Origin: CAYSCZ01 sp964429655
Lineage (GTDB): Bacteria > Bacteroidota > Bacteroidia > Cytophagales > Cyclobacteriaceae
Length of the DNA: 52,128 nt
NCBI GenBank assembly: GCA_964429655.1
Contig: CAYSCZ010000017.1
Location: 1 to 52,128, forward strand
Direction: 5' to 3'
A program made the translations under genes and the position numbers. Positions 16,268 to 25,273 of this stretch are shown here, one piece after another (position 1 is the stretch's first letter; every line of letters begins with the position of its first letter). Under the pieces are notes generated by a model that did not search any database, was not told where the DNA came from, and worked only from the letters and a program-made list of their open reading frames with translations.

Positions 16268-17848
16268 TTGAGCAAGAAAAAATATTTTGATATCCATGGC
16301 CCTGTGTTCTATACGTCTGCAGGGCTTATTCTTTTTTTTATAGTCCTGACATTGGCGATAGGTAAGCCTATGGAAGGTATTTTTCAAAATCTTCAGGGAT
16401 GGATAACCACTAATTTTGGTTGGGTTTTTATCATTACCGTAAATATTCTGCTGGTCGTTTCATTGTTTTTTGCTTTTGGTAAGTTTGGTAAGTTAAGATT
16501 GGGTGGTAAAGATGCAGAAAAGGAATTTAGTTTATTTGCCTGGTTTGCCATGCTTTTCTCTGCCGGAATGGGTATTGGTTTGCTTTTTTTTAGTGTTGCT
16601 GAACCTATTTCAAATTTTGTTACGCCTCCTGTTGACCCTGGAAATGAGGCGGAAAGGGCTCATAATTCCTTAATATATACTTATTTACACTGGGGCCTCC
16701 ATGCTTGGGGAATTTATGCTTTAATTGGCCTTGCGCTGGCATTTTTTGCTTTTACAAAAAAACTACCCTTATCCATTAGATCGGTTTTTTATCCACTGTT
16801 AGGAGATCGGATCTACGGGAGATTTGGTGATGTTATTGATATTTTAAGCGTTGTCCCTACATTGTTTGGTTTAGCAACCTCTCTTGGATTTGGCGTTCAA
16901 CAAATAGCCTCCGGTTTAAATTATTTATTTGGTTTGCCTAATACCTTAACCATGCAGGTGCTGTTGATTATTATTATCACATTGGCTGCAACAACATCTG
17001 TAGTGTTAGGACTAGATAAAGGCGTAAGAGTACTTAGCGAATTAAATATACGTCTTGGTACAGTTTTTTTAGTTGCTATGATAATACTAGGCCCCACGAT
17101 ATTTATATTGAATGGCTTTGTGCAATCAACTGGTGGGTATTTGCAAAAAATTATAGGATTAGGCACCTGGGCAGGCACTTTTTCTGAGGGAGAATTTCAA
17201 AGCAGTTGGACATTGGTTTATTGGGCCTGGTGGATATCCTGGTCCCCGTTTGTGGGTATGTTTATTGCTCGTGTTTCCAGGGGCAGGACAGTCAGGGAAT
17301 TTGTCTTAGGTGTTCTTTTAGTACCCACTTTATTGACATTTCTTTGGATGTCAGTGTTTGGGGGCTCAGCCCTTTATTTGGAATTAAATGGTATTGGGGA
17401 TGTTGCAGGTGCTGTACAAAATGATATTTCCACCGCTTTATTTGTTATGCTAAAGGAATTCCCAATTGATTTTATTACGAGCACCATTGGCGTTGTATTG
17501 GTAACTAGTTTTTTCGTTACTTCTTCGGATTCTGGGTCACTGGTGATTGACAGTATTACCAGCGGTGGTAAATTAGATGCTCCTGTTGGACAGCGCATTT
17601 TTTGGGCATTAACCGAAGGTGGAGTAGCTGCGACGTTGCTAATTGGTGGCGGTCTAGCTGCTCTTCAGACTGCTGCCTTGAGCACGGGACTGCCATTTGC
17701 GATTATACTTATAATCATGTGTTTTAGCTTATACAAAGGTCTGAATGAAGAACACAAAAAGTTGATTGCCGAAGAGAAAATGAAAGACCGGTATTCCTAT
17801 GAAGAAACTATTAGAAAATATCTGATTGGCGAAAAACAAAATGACTGA
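16268..17848 (+). CDS. BCCT family transporter (betaine/carnitine/choline type)
   Basis: A 526-residue inner-membrane carrier for quaternary ammonium compounds such as glycine betaine or choline. About twelve hydrophobic segments are visible. The glycine-rich GMGIG (residues 100-104) followed by LLFFSVAEP is the first substrate- and ion-site signature, as in sodium-coupled members. The aromatic-rich helix WTLVYWAWWISWSPFVGMF (about 314-332) with IARVSRGRT after it is the family hallmark. The C-terminal tail is short. The only start that keeps the first helix is a TTG at 16268. It overlaps the following universal stress protein gene by eight bases. Substrate and coupling ion are inferred from family knowledge. 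Confidence 0.9.
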   Translation: MSKKKYFDIHGPVFYTSAGLILFFIVLTLAIGKPMEGIFQNLQGWITTNFGWVFIITVNILLVVSLFFAFGKFGKLRLGGKDAEKEFSLFAWFAMLFSAGMGIGLLFFSVAEPISNFVTPPVDPGNEAERAHNSLIYTYLHWGLHAWGIYALIGLALAFFAFTKKLPLSIRSVFYPLLGDRIYGRFGDVIDILSVVPTLFGLATSLGFGVQQIASGLNYLFGLPNTLTMQVLLIIIITLAATTSVVLGLDKGVRVLSELNIRLGTVFLVAMIILGPTIFILNGFVQSTGGYLQKIIGLGTWAGTFSEGEFQSSWTLVYWAWWISWSPFVGMFIARVSRGRTVREFVLGVLLVPTLLTFLWMSVFGGSALYLELNGIGDVAGAVQNDISTALFVMLKEFPIDFITSTIGVVLVTSFFVTSSDSGSLVIDSITSGGKLDAPVGQRIFWALTEGGVAATLLIGGGLAALQTAALSTGLPFAIILIIMCFSLYKGLNEEHKKLIAEEKMKDRYSYEETIRKYLIGEKQND

Positions 17849-18707
17849 AATTAAGCTACCCATAAAAAAAGTATTAATTACACTGGATCTAACCTACATG
17901 GACCAGTTATTGATTCGATACATCAAGTCTTTCGCTGAGGCTGTCCCTGAGCTGGAACATTTAGTTTTTTACCACAACATTCGTTTTGATTATCCGGAGC
18001 AGGCCAATGAAATTATTCGCCAACTAGGTAAGCCATTGGAAGAAGTATTAGCTAAAAGGATAACAGAAAATGTAAAGGACAATATTGGTGATTTAAGTTT
18101 TGAGGTTAAAGTTGATCAATCGCAGGATACAGCTGATGCTATTTATGAAATACAAAAACTACAACAATTTGATCTGATTGCTACCGGCCAAAAAGTTACT
18201 TATACAGGCTCCGGTTACCTTATTGAGCGAATCATGCACCACAAGCCAAAAGCTAACATCCTTGTGGTACCTGAAACGGCTTACCATAGATTTGAAAAGA
18301 TATTAGTGCCTGTTGACTTCTCAAGAAAATCCGGACAAACATTACTTAAAGCACTTGAGCTCAGGAAAAAAATCAATGCCGAAGTATCATGTCAACATGT
18401 GTACGCTGTGCCTAACATTTACTTCCCGTATATACCGGTTAAGGATTTAAAAGTCAAGATGGAAAAGCAATCCGAGCAGGATTGGAAGAGGTTCAAAGAA
18501 AAACACCTTAAAGATGTTGACTATAAGCCGGATATAACCTTTAGCTTCCATGCTGAGCGGTCCATTGCCCAGATGATCTATGAAAATGCACTTAAAAACC
18601 AGATCGATATGATTGTTGTACCCTCAGAAGCAGGGCTTGTGCATGGCACCGTGGTACAATTATTAAACATTTACATGCACATTCCGCTATTTGTTGTCTA
18701 TAGATAA
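17841..18707 (+). CDS. Tandem-domain universal stress protein (UspA family)
   Basis: A 288-residue cytoplasmic protein with two Usp domains. The first covers about residues 8-140 (KKVLITLDLT ... NILVVPE), the second about 147-288 (FEKILVPVDFSRKSG ... IPLFVVYR). The first has a partial ATP-loop-like ATGQKVTYTGSG. The second has VVPSEAGLVHGT in place of the usual G-x2-G-x9-G(S/T) loop, so nucleotide binding may be lost there. I set the start at the ATG at 17841, which lies inside the end of the BCCT gene (overlap ATGACTGA), rather than an upstream TTG at 17826. The tight overlap suggests a stress protein dedicated to the transporter, as TeaD is to an ectoine TRAP transporter in Halomonas. Confidence 0.85.
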   Translation: MTEIKLPIKKVLITLDLTYMDQLLIRYIKSFAEAVPELEHLVFYHNIRFDYPEQANEIIRQLGKPLEEVLAKRITENVKDNIGDLSFEVKVDQSQDTADAIYEIQKLQQFDLIATGQKVTYTGSGYLIERIMHHKPKANILVVPETAYHRFEKILVPVDFSRKSGQTLLKALELRKKINAEVSCQHVYAVPNIYFPYIPVKDLKVKMEKQSEQDWKRFKEKHLKDVDYKPDITFSFHAERSIAQMIYENALKNQIDMIVVPSEAGLVHGTVVQLLNIYMHIPLFVVYR

Positions 18708-18711
18708 AGCA

Positions 18712-21700
18712 TCATTCTTTTATTCTGTAAGGCGTATATGGTGCGCCATGTCTCTGTAGACTTTCCTGAAGGTTAGCCAGGTCTCCTGAAATAAGGTTTT
18801 CCAGTTTTTCCATTAATGGAGTAAATGCTTCATATGCTATTTTATAAACTTTCTTGTGCGTTTCCGTTGGTTCTGATGTGGTGTTAAACTGTTCATAGTT
18901 TAGCATACCGATCCGGTTAGCAATTGTAGGAACCTTTTCGATATCAAGTGTGGAAGCTATCGGATCACCGTTTAGTTGATGATCAATTTCAGTAATCTGT
19001 TTTTTGATATCCAAAAGATCGTCGAACAATGGCTTCTGTTCTGCTTCTGTGAAAAAGATAGCTTGTTCAATATGTTTGATCTGGTTTTTCACCTCTCCCA
19101 ATCTTTTTTGTGCGCTTTCTACTTTTGTGCTCAGCTCTGAGATTTTTCTCTGGAATGTCAGTTTTTGGGAGCGGTCTTTAGCAGGTAATACGGAATTATT
19201 TAGTGGTTTTACATCAAATTCAACAGGTTCACAGATCTCCCGGAACTGACCATTTTTAAATAGCGCTATACCAACACTATACCGGCCCGGGGCCACAAGA
19301 TTACCTTCATCTTTTCCTGCAAATGGATTGTAGAATGGGGGAGGCGTAAAACTAATGGCATCATCGGGTGCAAATCTTAAGTCCCAGTGAATGCGGTTTA
19401 TACCATCTTTGGGTTCTTCTTTGATCTTTCTGATGATATCACCTTGCTCATTTCGTATGGTGAACAAAAGGTAAGGTTCTTCTTCAGTTTTTTCACTCTT
19501 CAGTGCCTCATAGGATGGGTAAGCATTATTCTTATTTTTTTCTTTATTTTCTTTCTCCTGCTCCCTGCGTTTTTCTGCAATAGTTTTTGATATTTCCTTT
19601 AAGTGGTAGGTAATGATAGCAACGGGCGGTAAATTTTCTCCTATATAGTAATTATCGCCCTGAAATGATTTGCCCGGTAAACCTAAGGGATAGCTTTCTA
19701 CATAAAGCCATGGATCTCGAACTGTAAACAATGTGTCATTTTGTATCTTCTTGTCTATCCCTCTAAGGGTGCTATAGTCATCCAGCACAAAGAATCCCCT
19801 GCCAAAGGTTCCAAGTATCAGGTCATTTTCCCTTTCCTGGATAGCGATGTCCCTCACAGCAATGGTAGGAACGCCATTTTTTAGCTGTTTCCATTCTTTA
19901 CCACCATTTGGTGAGAAGAATATACCAAATTCAGTTCCTGCAAATAATAAGTCGGGATCAATATGATCCTCAGCGATTGCATACACTGAACCTCTTTCCG
20001 GAAGATTATTGCTGATTTTTGTCCAGTTATTGCCACCATCGAAGGATTTGTACAGGTATGGATTGAAGTCCCCATACTTGTGATGGTTAAAAGCTGCGTA
20101 TATCACGGTTTCATCGTGTCTGGAGGCCAGCAGGGCATTTACATACGTTCGATTGGGTACGCCGTCTATACCGTCAATCTTTCGCCAACTGCCCCCACCA
20201 TCATCGGTTATGTGAATTAAGCCATCGTCTGATCCAACAATCAATAAGTTTTCATTAATGGGTGATTCTGAAAGTGCGACAATAGTGCCATATGGTGAGG
20301 TACTTAGATTTTTGCTAACGGCGTCAATGCCCCATACCTGACCCATTACCGAGAGCTGGTTTCTATCTATATTTCTGGTAAGTTCGTTACTGATCACTTC
20401 CCAACTGATTCCGCGGTCATCACTTTTGAAAACTTTATTAGCAGCAAAATAAATTCTTTTCGGGTTATGTGCGCTAATATGTAGGGGGGCGTCCCAGTTC
20501 CAGCGATATTGTTTTTCACCTTTCATTGGTTGAGGTTTAATGCCTACTTCTTCTCCACTTTTTCGGTCATACCTCACTAAAAAACCATATTGTGATTGAG
20601 AATAAATAATATCAGGATTAGTTGGATCAACCTGCGTTTCAAACCCATCCCCACCGTGCGTCATGTACCATGATGCGTTGGCTATTCCATTCCCTGAGAT
20701 AGTCCTGGAAGGCCCACCCATGCTGAAGTTATCTTGTGTGCCTCCATAGATATTGTAAAAAGGCTCATCATTGTCGACCGATACTTTATAAAACTGAGTG
20801 ATTGGCAGATTAGATTTATAATGCCAGGTTGTAGCACCATCATAGGTCTCATAAATACCGCCGTCGCACCCTACCAACAGGTGATCAGTGTCTTTAGGAT
20901 CAATCCAGATGCAATGATTATCAACGTGCTTGGTATTCTCACCTAATACTTTGAAGGTTTTACCACCATCTTTAGATACATGCATCCAGGTATCCATGGC
21001 ATATATTTTATTCGGATCTACCGGATCGGCAGTAATCTCCTGGTAATAATTACCACTGGTAACATAATCACCCCTTTTCTCCCAACTGGCTGCTCTATCG
21101 GTAGATACAAACAAACCGCCTTTATCCTGGGCAGCTTCAACAATCGCATAAATAATTTCAGGATTAGCCGGGGTTACAGAAAAACCTATCCTTCCGAGAT
21201 CAACATCTGGTAATCCTTTTTTTGCTTCTGTCCATGTTTTCCCTCTGTCGGTACTTTTATAAATGGATGAACCGGGGCCTCCACCAAGATATGTGAATAC
21301 ATGGCGCCTTCTTTGAAAAGTGCTGGCATATAAGATGTCCGGATCTTCCGGATGCATCACCACTTCATTGACACCGGTATGTTCATCGACCGTTAGTACT
21401 GCCCTCCAGTTTTCTCCTCCATCTTCCGAAATATATAAACCTCTTTCCCCTCCAGCACTCCATAGCGGCCCAATGGCGGCCACATAAATCCTATCCGAAT
21501 TTTCAGGATCGACAATTATACTGCCAATATGTTCAGAGTTCTTCAATCCCATATTTTTCCATGATTTACCACCATCTTCTGACTTATACACACCATCACC
21601 ATAGCCCACACTGCGTTGATTATTATTTTCACCTGTTCCTACCCAGATAACTTTTGAATTTTTAGGATCCATGGTTACTACACCAATAGAATAGCTTCCC

Positions 21701-21978
21701 TCGTTATCAAAAACCGGTTGATAAGTGGTGCCGCCATTGGTGGTCTTCCAAACACCACCCGAGGAGGTGGCCACATAGTATTCTTTATTATTTTCAGGGT
21801 CTACTGCAAAATCTGAAATTCTTCCGGAGGTAATTGCAGGTCCAATGTCCCTAAACTTTAATCCATTTATTTTAAGCGCTTCAAGCGCAGATTTTACTTC
21901 ACTATTGTTCTTTTTTCTTTTTTGAGCCTGAATACCAATGGCTAATAAACACAAGACCAATATCAATATTTTCTTCAT
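18712..21978 (-). CDS. Large secreted BNR/sortilin-type beta-propeller protein
   Basis: A 1088-residue exported protein with a signal peptide (MKKILILVLCLLAIGIQAQ). The first 750 residues hold many Asp-box (BNR) repeats of the S/T-x-D-x-G-x-x-W type, for example YKSEDGGKSW, YISEDGGENW, YKSTDRGKTW, YKSFDGGNNW, HITDDGGGSW. They form one or two propellers of the sortilin/VPS10 type. Such proteins are often labelled glycosyl hydrolases, but no catalytic acid or sialidase Arg triad is recognisable here. A fibronectin-like segment follows (GINRIHWDLRFAPDD, LVAPGRYSVGIALF), then a charged coiled coil (about residues 950-1020) and a short tail. No T9SS domain is visible, so it may stay in the periplasm or outer membrane. 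It converges with the universal stress protein gene, leaving only four bases between stops. Confidence 0.85.
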   Translation of the reverse strand: MKKILILVLCLLAIGIQAQKRKKNNSEVKSALEALKINGLKFRDIGPAITSGRISDFAVDPENNKEYYVATSSGGVWKTTNGGTTYQPVFDNEGSYSIGVVTMDPKNSKVIWVGTGENNNQRSVGYGDGVYKSEDGGKSWKNMGLKNSEHIGSIIVDPENSDRIYVAAIGPLWSAGGERGLYISEDGGENWRAVLTVDEHTGVNEVVMHPEDPDILYASTFQRRRHVFTYLGGGPGSSIYKSTDRGKTWTEAKKGLPDVDLGRIGFSVTPANPEIIYAIVEAAQDKGGLFVSTDRAASWEKRGDYVTSGNYYQEITADPVDPNKIYAMDTWMHVSKDGGKTFKVLGENTKHVDNHCIWIDPKDTDHLLVGCDGGIYETYDGATTWHYKSNLPITQFYKVSVDNDEPFYNIYGGTQDNFSMGGPSRTISGNGIANASWYMTHGGDGFETQVDPTNPDIIYSQSQYGFLVRYDRKSGEEVGIKPQPMKGEKQYRWNWDAPLHISAHNPKRIYFAANKVFKSDDRGISWEVISNELTRNIDRNQLSVMGQVWGIDAVSKNLSTSPYGTIVALSESPINENLLIVGSDDGLIHITDDGGGSWRKIDGIDGVPNRTYVNALLASRHDETVIYAAFNHHKYGDFNPYLYKSFDGGNNWTKISNNLPERGSVYAIAEDHIDPDLLFAGTEFGIFFSPNGGKEWKQLKNGVPTIAVRDIAIQERENDLILGTFGRGFFVLDDYSTLRGIDKKIQNDTLFTVRDPWLYVESYPLGLPGKSFQGDNYYIGENLPPVAIITYHLKEISKTIAEKRREQEKENKEKNKNNAYPSYEALKSEKTEEEPYLLFTIRNEQGDIIRKIKEEPKDGINRIHWDLRFAPDDAISFTPPPFYNPFAGKDEGNLVAPGRYSVGIALFKNGQFREICEPVEFDVKPLNNSVLPAKDRSQKLTFQRKISELSTKVESAQKRLGEVKNQIKHIEQAIFFTEAEQKPLFDDLLDIKKQITEIDHQLNGDPIASTLDIEKVPTIANRIGMLNYEQFNTTSEPTETHKKVYKIAYEAFTPLMEKLENLISGDLANLQESLQRHGAPYTPYRIKE

Positions 21979-22062
21979 TTTGAATGAGGATTTAAATGTT
22001 CAATAAAAATATAATTTAAGAAAATTAGGTTATAAATCCTTACCCTAGTGAATGATATTTAC

Positions 22063-23211
22063 TTATCTAAACTTAATAATTGAACCTATAACTGCTACCA
22101 GCATCGAACAAAGCATGATAAGTGCCAATCCCCATCTTAAGCCATAATCTTCTGCAATAAAACCAATCAGGGGTGGACCTATTAAAAATCCGGTGTAGCC
22201 AAGAGTGCTTACAGCCGCTATTCCCATACCGGCAGTGTATCCCGGTTGGTTGGCGGCTGATATAAACAGTATAGGCACAATGCATGAAAATCCCAATCCG
22301 GTTATTGAAAAGCCGATGATCGCTACAGCGGACAGCTTTGTAGGAATAGCCATTATTAAACCTATTGCGGATATGGATCCTCCGGCTATCACGATTTTTC
22401 TCATGCCATATTTTGGAATGATGCTATCACCCAGGAATCTTCCCAAAGACATTAAAAAAGAAAAACCCGCATAAGCAATGCCAATTAGATAATCTTCGGC
22501 CCGGATGGTTTCTTTCATGAATACAGCACTCCAATCAGCTATTGCACCTTCGCTCATCAGGATGCAAAAGCCCATCATAGATAGGGTGAGGAGCATACCC
22601 CTGGGCAAGGCAAAGGTTTTAGCATGTGAACTTTTCTCCTCCTTATAATCAAGGATTGTGCCTATTTGTGGGGTAACAATCAACAAAGCAATCCCCATAA
22701 TGAACAATAGGTGATGCGATACAGATAATCCATACCCGGTTATAAAGCTACCCAGGGTAGACCCGATCACTGCGCCAATACTCCACATACCATGACAAGT
22801 GGCCATGATATTTCTTTTAGATTGCTTTTCTACCTGACTGGCTGCTGCATTCATAGCAATATCCATCAGGGAGCTGGTAAAACCATAAAAGAATAAGGCC
22901 CCTGCCAGGGTTATGAATGAATCAGCAAAGGCTAATCCAGTTAAGGTTAACGTATGCAGAATTGTTGATAGGTAGGTAGTTCTGCCGAGCCCCAGTTTAG
23001 AAATGACTAAACCGGCAAAAGGCAGGATAAAGAATGCCCCGATTGGTGCACCAAGTAGCGCTAGTCCCAGTTCAGATTCAGTAAGCCCAATCACATTTTT
23101 AACCGCGGGTATTCGTGTTATCCAGTTTCCAAACATAAAACTGTTAATGGAAAAAATAATGCCGATGACCACACTGCTGCGATCACTAAAAAAATACTCC
23201 AGGTGTCTCAA
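22063..23211 (-). CDS. MFS transporter, YbjJ-like
   Basis: A 382-residue major facilitator superfamily carrier with about twelve membrane helices. The first helix leads into GNWITRIPAVKNVIGLTESE, close to the YbjJ pattern (W-x-T-R-x-P-x-I-x). The GFTSSLMDIAMNAAASQVE and MATCHGMWSIGAVIGS motifs are also typical of that branch. The substrate is unknown; sugar or drug efflux roles have been suggested for relatives. The start is a TTG at 23211: a later Met (residue 26) would remove most of helix 1, and no ATG exists upstream in frame. It is a single gene, in the same direction as the propeller-protein gene 84 bp downstream. Confidence 0.85.
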   Translation of the reverse strand: MRHLEYFFSDRSSVVIGIIFSINSFMFGNWITRIPAVKNVIGLTESELGLALLGAPIGAFFILPFAGLVISKLGLGRTTYLSTILHTLTLTGLAFADSFITLAGALFFYGFTSSLMDIAMNAAASQVEKQSKRNIMATCHGMWSIGAVIGSTLGSFITGYGLSVSHHLLFIMGIALLIVTPQIGTILDYKEEKSSHAKTFALPRGMLLTLSMMGFCILMSEGAIADWSAVFMKETIRAEDYLIGIAYAGFSFLMSLGRFLGDSIIPKYGMRKIVIAGGSISAIGLIMAIPTKLSAVAIIGFSITGLGFSCIVPILFISAANQPGYTAGMGIAAVSTLGYTGFLIGPPLIGFIAEDYGLRWGLALIMLCSMLVAVIGSIIKFR

Positions 23212-23430
23212 ATGATTGGAATAATAAATATTATTTTAAAACCAGGTTGCGAAGTTATCTAAGGAATTAACTGATTAAGATGTTTTTATAAAAAACCTGT
23301 CATAAAAACTCTTTTATAAGATAGTCCAACACATCAAGAAACAATCATTACCAACCTGATTTCCCTCATTTGAGATGAAGTAATTGTTAAATTAACTTTA
23401 CCAAAGGTTTAATTAACTAAAAAGTGATGG

Positions 23431-24474
23431 ATGTTTGGCAAGTATAAAATGTTGATACAAGGACTAATTTTGTCTGCGGTATTGAAAACGGTGGATGAGA
23501 AAAAGGTATCTACACTTCCTAAATTTTTTGCATTAATCCTTTCACACTTTGTCCATTTACTGCTTCGACATCTATTAAACGAGTTTTTTAAGAAATATGT
23601 GTTTTCAAGAATTATAAAATCCAAAGCATTGGATGCAGTATTAATTCCCTATCAAACAAATGATAACAAGCTTGTAATTCGCTATAATGAGCTAATGGAT
23701 AACTTTTGCCAAAATCATAGGTCTTTAATCAAAAAACCAACACGAAAAAATATTCATCAGTTGCGCGTTACCATTAAAAAAATAAGGGCAGTGTTGAGGT
23801 TAATTGAGCGTACAAGCAAAGGTTCATTCAACAAAACGCAACATTTCGCAATGTTTGCAGCGCTTTTTCAATCGGCAGGAAAAGTCCGTGAGGCTCAGGT
23901 CAATGGAAAATTAATTAAAAAATACACGGATGCCGAAGGACTATCTTACATGAATTATCTGGTGGATAGGGAAACCAGGGCCATGGAACAACTATCAGAA
24001 GAAGCCAACGCGTTAAATACCTTCAAACTGGAAATTTTAAATAAAGAATTACTAAAGTACGCTCGTAAAGTTTCAGATGAGGATATAAGGCAGGAGGCTA
24101 CGAAATATATTAATCATAACTTAAAGAAAGTCATTCAGTATAATAATGACCTCCAAAAACTGCATACGGTACGGAAAATAGTCAGAACAATTTCAGTGGT
24201 GCTGAAATATTTAGAGTATGACTCTTCTGGCGCCTATAATGAAGCTAATTTGTATTACGTGGTTCAAAAATTAAACGATATAATTGGTGAGTGGCATGAC
24301 GGGCAGGTTTTGGTTGATTCCATTCGGACATTCCTGCGCCAAAATGATACCAATGACTACGAAGTCTACAGTGAGATAATCCAAAAGATTGAAGATGACA
24401 GAAGAAGGAAAGAAGAAGCGATCAATTTGTTCATGGATGCTGCCAACCTAAAACAATCCTTGGTAAATACATGA
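23431..24474 (+). CDS. CHAD domain protein
   Basis: A 347-residue protein with a CHAD domain, an alpha-helical fold rich in conserved histidines and basic residues that binds inorganic polyphosphate. The domain covers about residues 95-335: IHQLRVTIKKIRAVLRLIE, FQSAGKVREAQVNGKLI, LQKLHTVRKIVRTISVVLKYLE and IIGEWHDGQVLVDSI. The two helical repeats each bring a His-x2-Arg/Lys pattern. There is no CYTH (triphosphate-tunnel) partner domain. The N-terminal 60 residues hold hydrophobic and amphipathic helices (ILSAVLKTV, FFALILSHFVHLLLRHLL) that may attach it to a membrane or granule surface. No polyphosphate kinase gene is nearby. It stands alone, convergent with the CBS gene. Confidence 0.85.
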   Translation: MFGKYKMLIQGLILSAVLKTVDEKKVSTLPKFFALILSHFVHLLLRHLLNEFFKKYVFSRIIKSKALDAVLIPYQTNDNKLVIRYNELMDNFCQNHRSLIKKPTRKNIHQLRVTIKKIRAVLRLIERTSKGSFNKTQHFAMFAALFQSAGKVREAQVNGKLIKKYTDAEGLSYMNYLVDRETRAMEQLSEEANALNTFKLEILNKELLKYARKVSDEDIRQEATKYINHNLKKVIQYNNDLQKLHTVRKIVRTISVVLKYLEYDSSGAYNEANLYYVVQKLNDIIGEWHDGQVLVDSIRTFLRQNDTNDYEVYSEIIQKIEDDRRRKEEAINLFMDAANLKQSLVNT

Positions 24475-24526
24475 CATGGTAATGAAATTTGTTCAGTAAT
24501 GTCAGACCGGGTAATATCGTATATTG

Positions 24527-24913
24527 CTAATACTCTGTAAATAAAAACTGGGTATAATCAATAAAGCCAATATACTCTCCATTTTCTTCTACAGGTGCGA
24601 TTTTTACATCGTAATTATACATCAATCTTGGTACGTACTTAACATTTAAATGTGCTGAGATTGAAAATACCGGTTTAGTCATGACCTCATACACACTCAC
24701 TTCATTGAGTGTTTTGTTGGGAATAATTACCTGGTTTATGATATCATTAACCGTTATAATTCCGTTGACGTCGGCATTATTTCTTTTTTTAATAATTAGT
24801 GCCTGCACATCTTTCTCCTTCATTAATTGAACTGCATCCCTGGTACTTGCCAGTCCATCTATGAAGAATAATTTTTTAGATACTATCTCTTTAGCTTTTT
24901 TAAAAGTTTCCAT
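24527..24913 (-). CDS. CBS domain-pair protein
   Basis: A 128-residue protein made of two CBS motifs and nothing else. Motif 1 runs from about residue 10 to 60 (FIDGLASTRDAVQLMKEKDV, VNGIITVNDIINQVI). Motif 2 runs from about 75 to 128 (VYEVMTKPVFSISAHLNV, YIGFIDYTQFLF). CBS pairs (Bateman modules) bind adenosyl ligands such as AMP, ATP or SAM and often gate transporters. It is the last gene of a six-gene minus-strand unit, 11 bp after the PII-like gene, so control of the DUF1538 or OPT membrane proteins is a reasonable inference. Confidence 0.85.
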   Translation of the reverse strand: METFKKAKEIVSKKLFFIDGLASTRDAVQLMKEKDVQALIIKKRNNADVNGIITVNDIINQVIIPNKTLNEVSVYEVMTKPVFSISAHLNVKYVPRLMYNYDVKIAPVEENGEYIGFIDYTQFLFTEY

Positions 24914-24924
24914 AGCCCTAAGAT

Positions 24925-25269
24925 TTATAATTGTTCGGTTTTGAGATTATCTCTGATTGTTTTGATTTGTTTAGATAAACCTGCGACTTTATCAATTTTT
25001 AACGCAATCAATATACCATTTCCTGGATCTTCAATATTGCACTCCTCAGAAACACATTCAATTATTTTATTGGTGTGGTGCTCTTCAACGATGAAAAGAA
25101 CGATATCGGTTTTGTCTTGTATAGATAATCCTAAAAAATTAGATGATTCTATACCGGTGCCTTTACCTTGAATAATTACATCTCCGGTTGCCCCGGAACT
25201 TTTAGCCGTTTTAACAACCTTTTCAGTGATGTTTGGATTAACGAAACAGGCAATTAAATCAAATCTCAT
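24925..25269 (-). CDS. PII-like (GlnB superfamily) regulatory protein
   Basis: A 114-residue protein with the ferredoxin-like PII fold. Visible features are an N-terminal strand (FDLIACFVN), the helix ITEKVVKTAKSSGATG, a loop with IIQGKGTGI, the strand KTDIVLFIVEEHHTNKIIE and a B-loop-like EDPGNGILIALKID. The T-loop is much shorter than in GlnB/GlnK and lacks the uridylylated Tyr51 region. This places it with the PII-like proteins that accompany membrane transporters rather than nitrogen control. It lies four bases after a DUF1538 gene and 11 bp before the CBS gene. The ligand is unknown; adenine nucleotides are likely by family analogy. Confidence 0.78.
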   Translation of the reverse strand: MRFDLIACFVNPNITEKVVKTAKSSGATGDVIIQGKGTGIESSNFLGLSIQDKTDIVLFIVEEHHTNKIIECVSEECNIEDPGNGILIALKIDKVAGLSKQIKTIRDNLKTEQL

Positions 25270-25273
25270 GACT

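Noticed and set aside
18712..21978. Glycosyl hydrolase function of the propeller protein
   Set aside because: The common family label is not backed by recognisable catalytic residues here.
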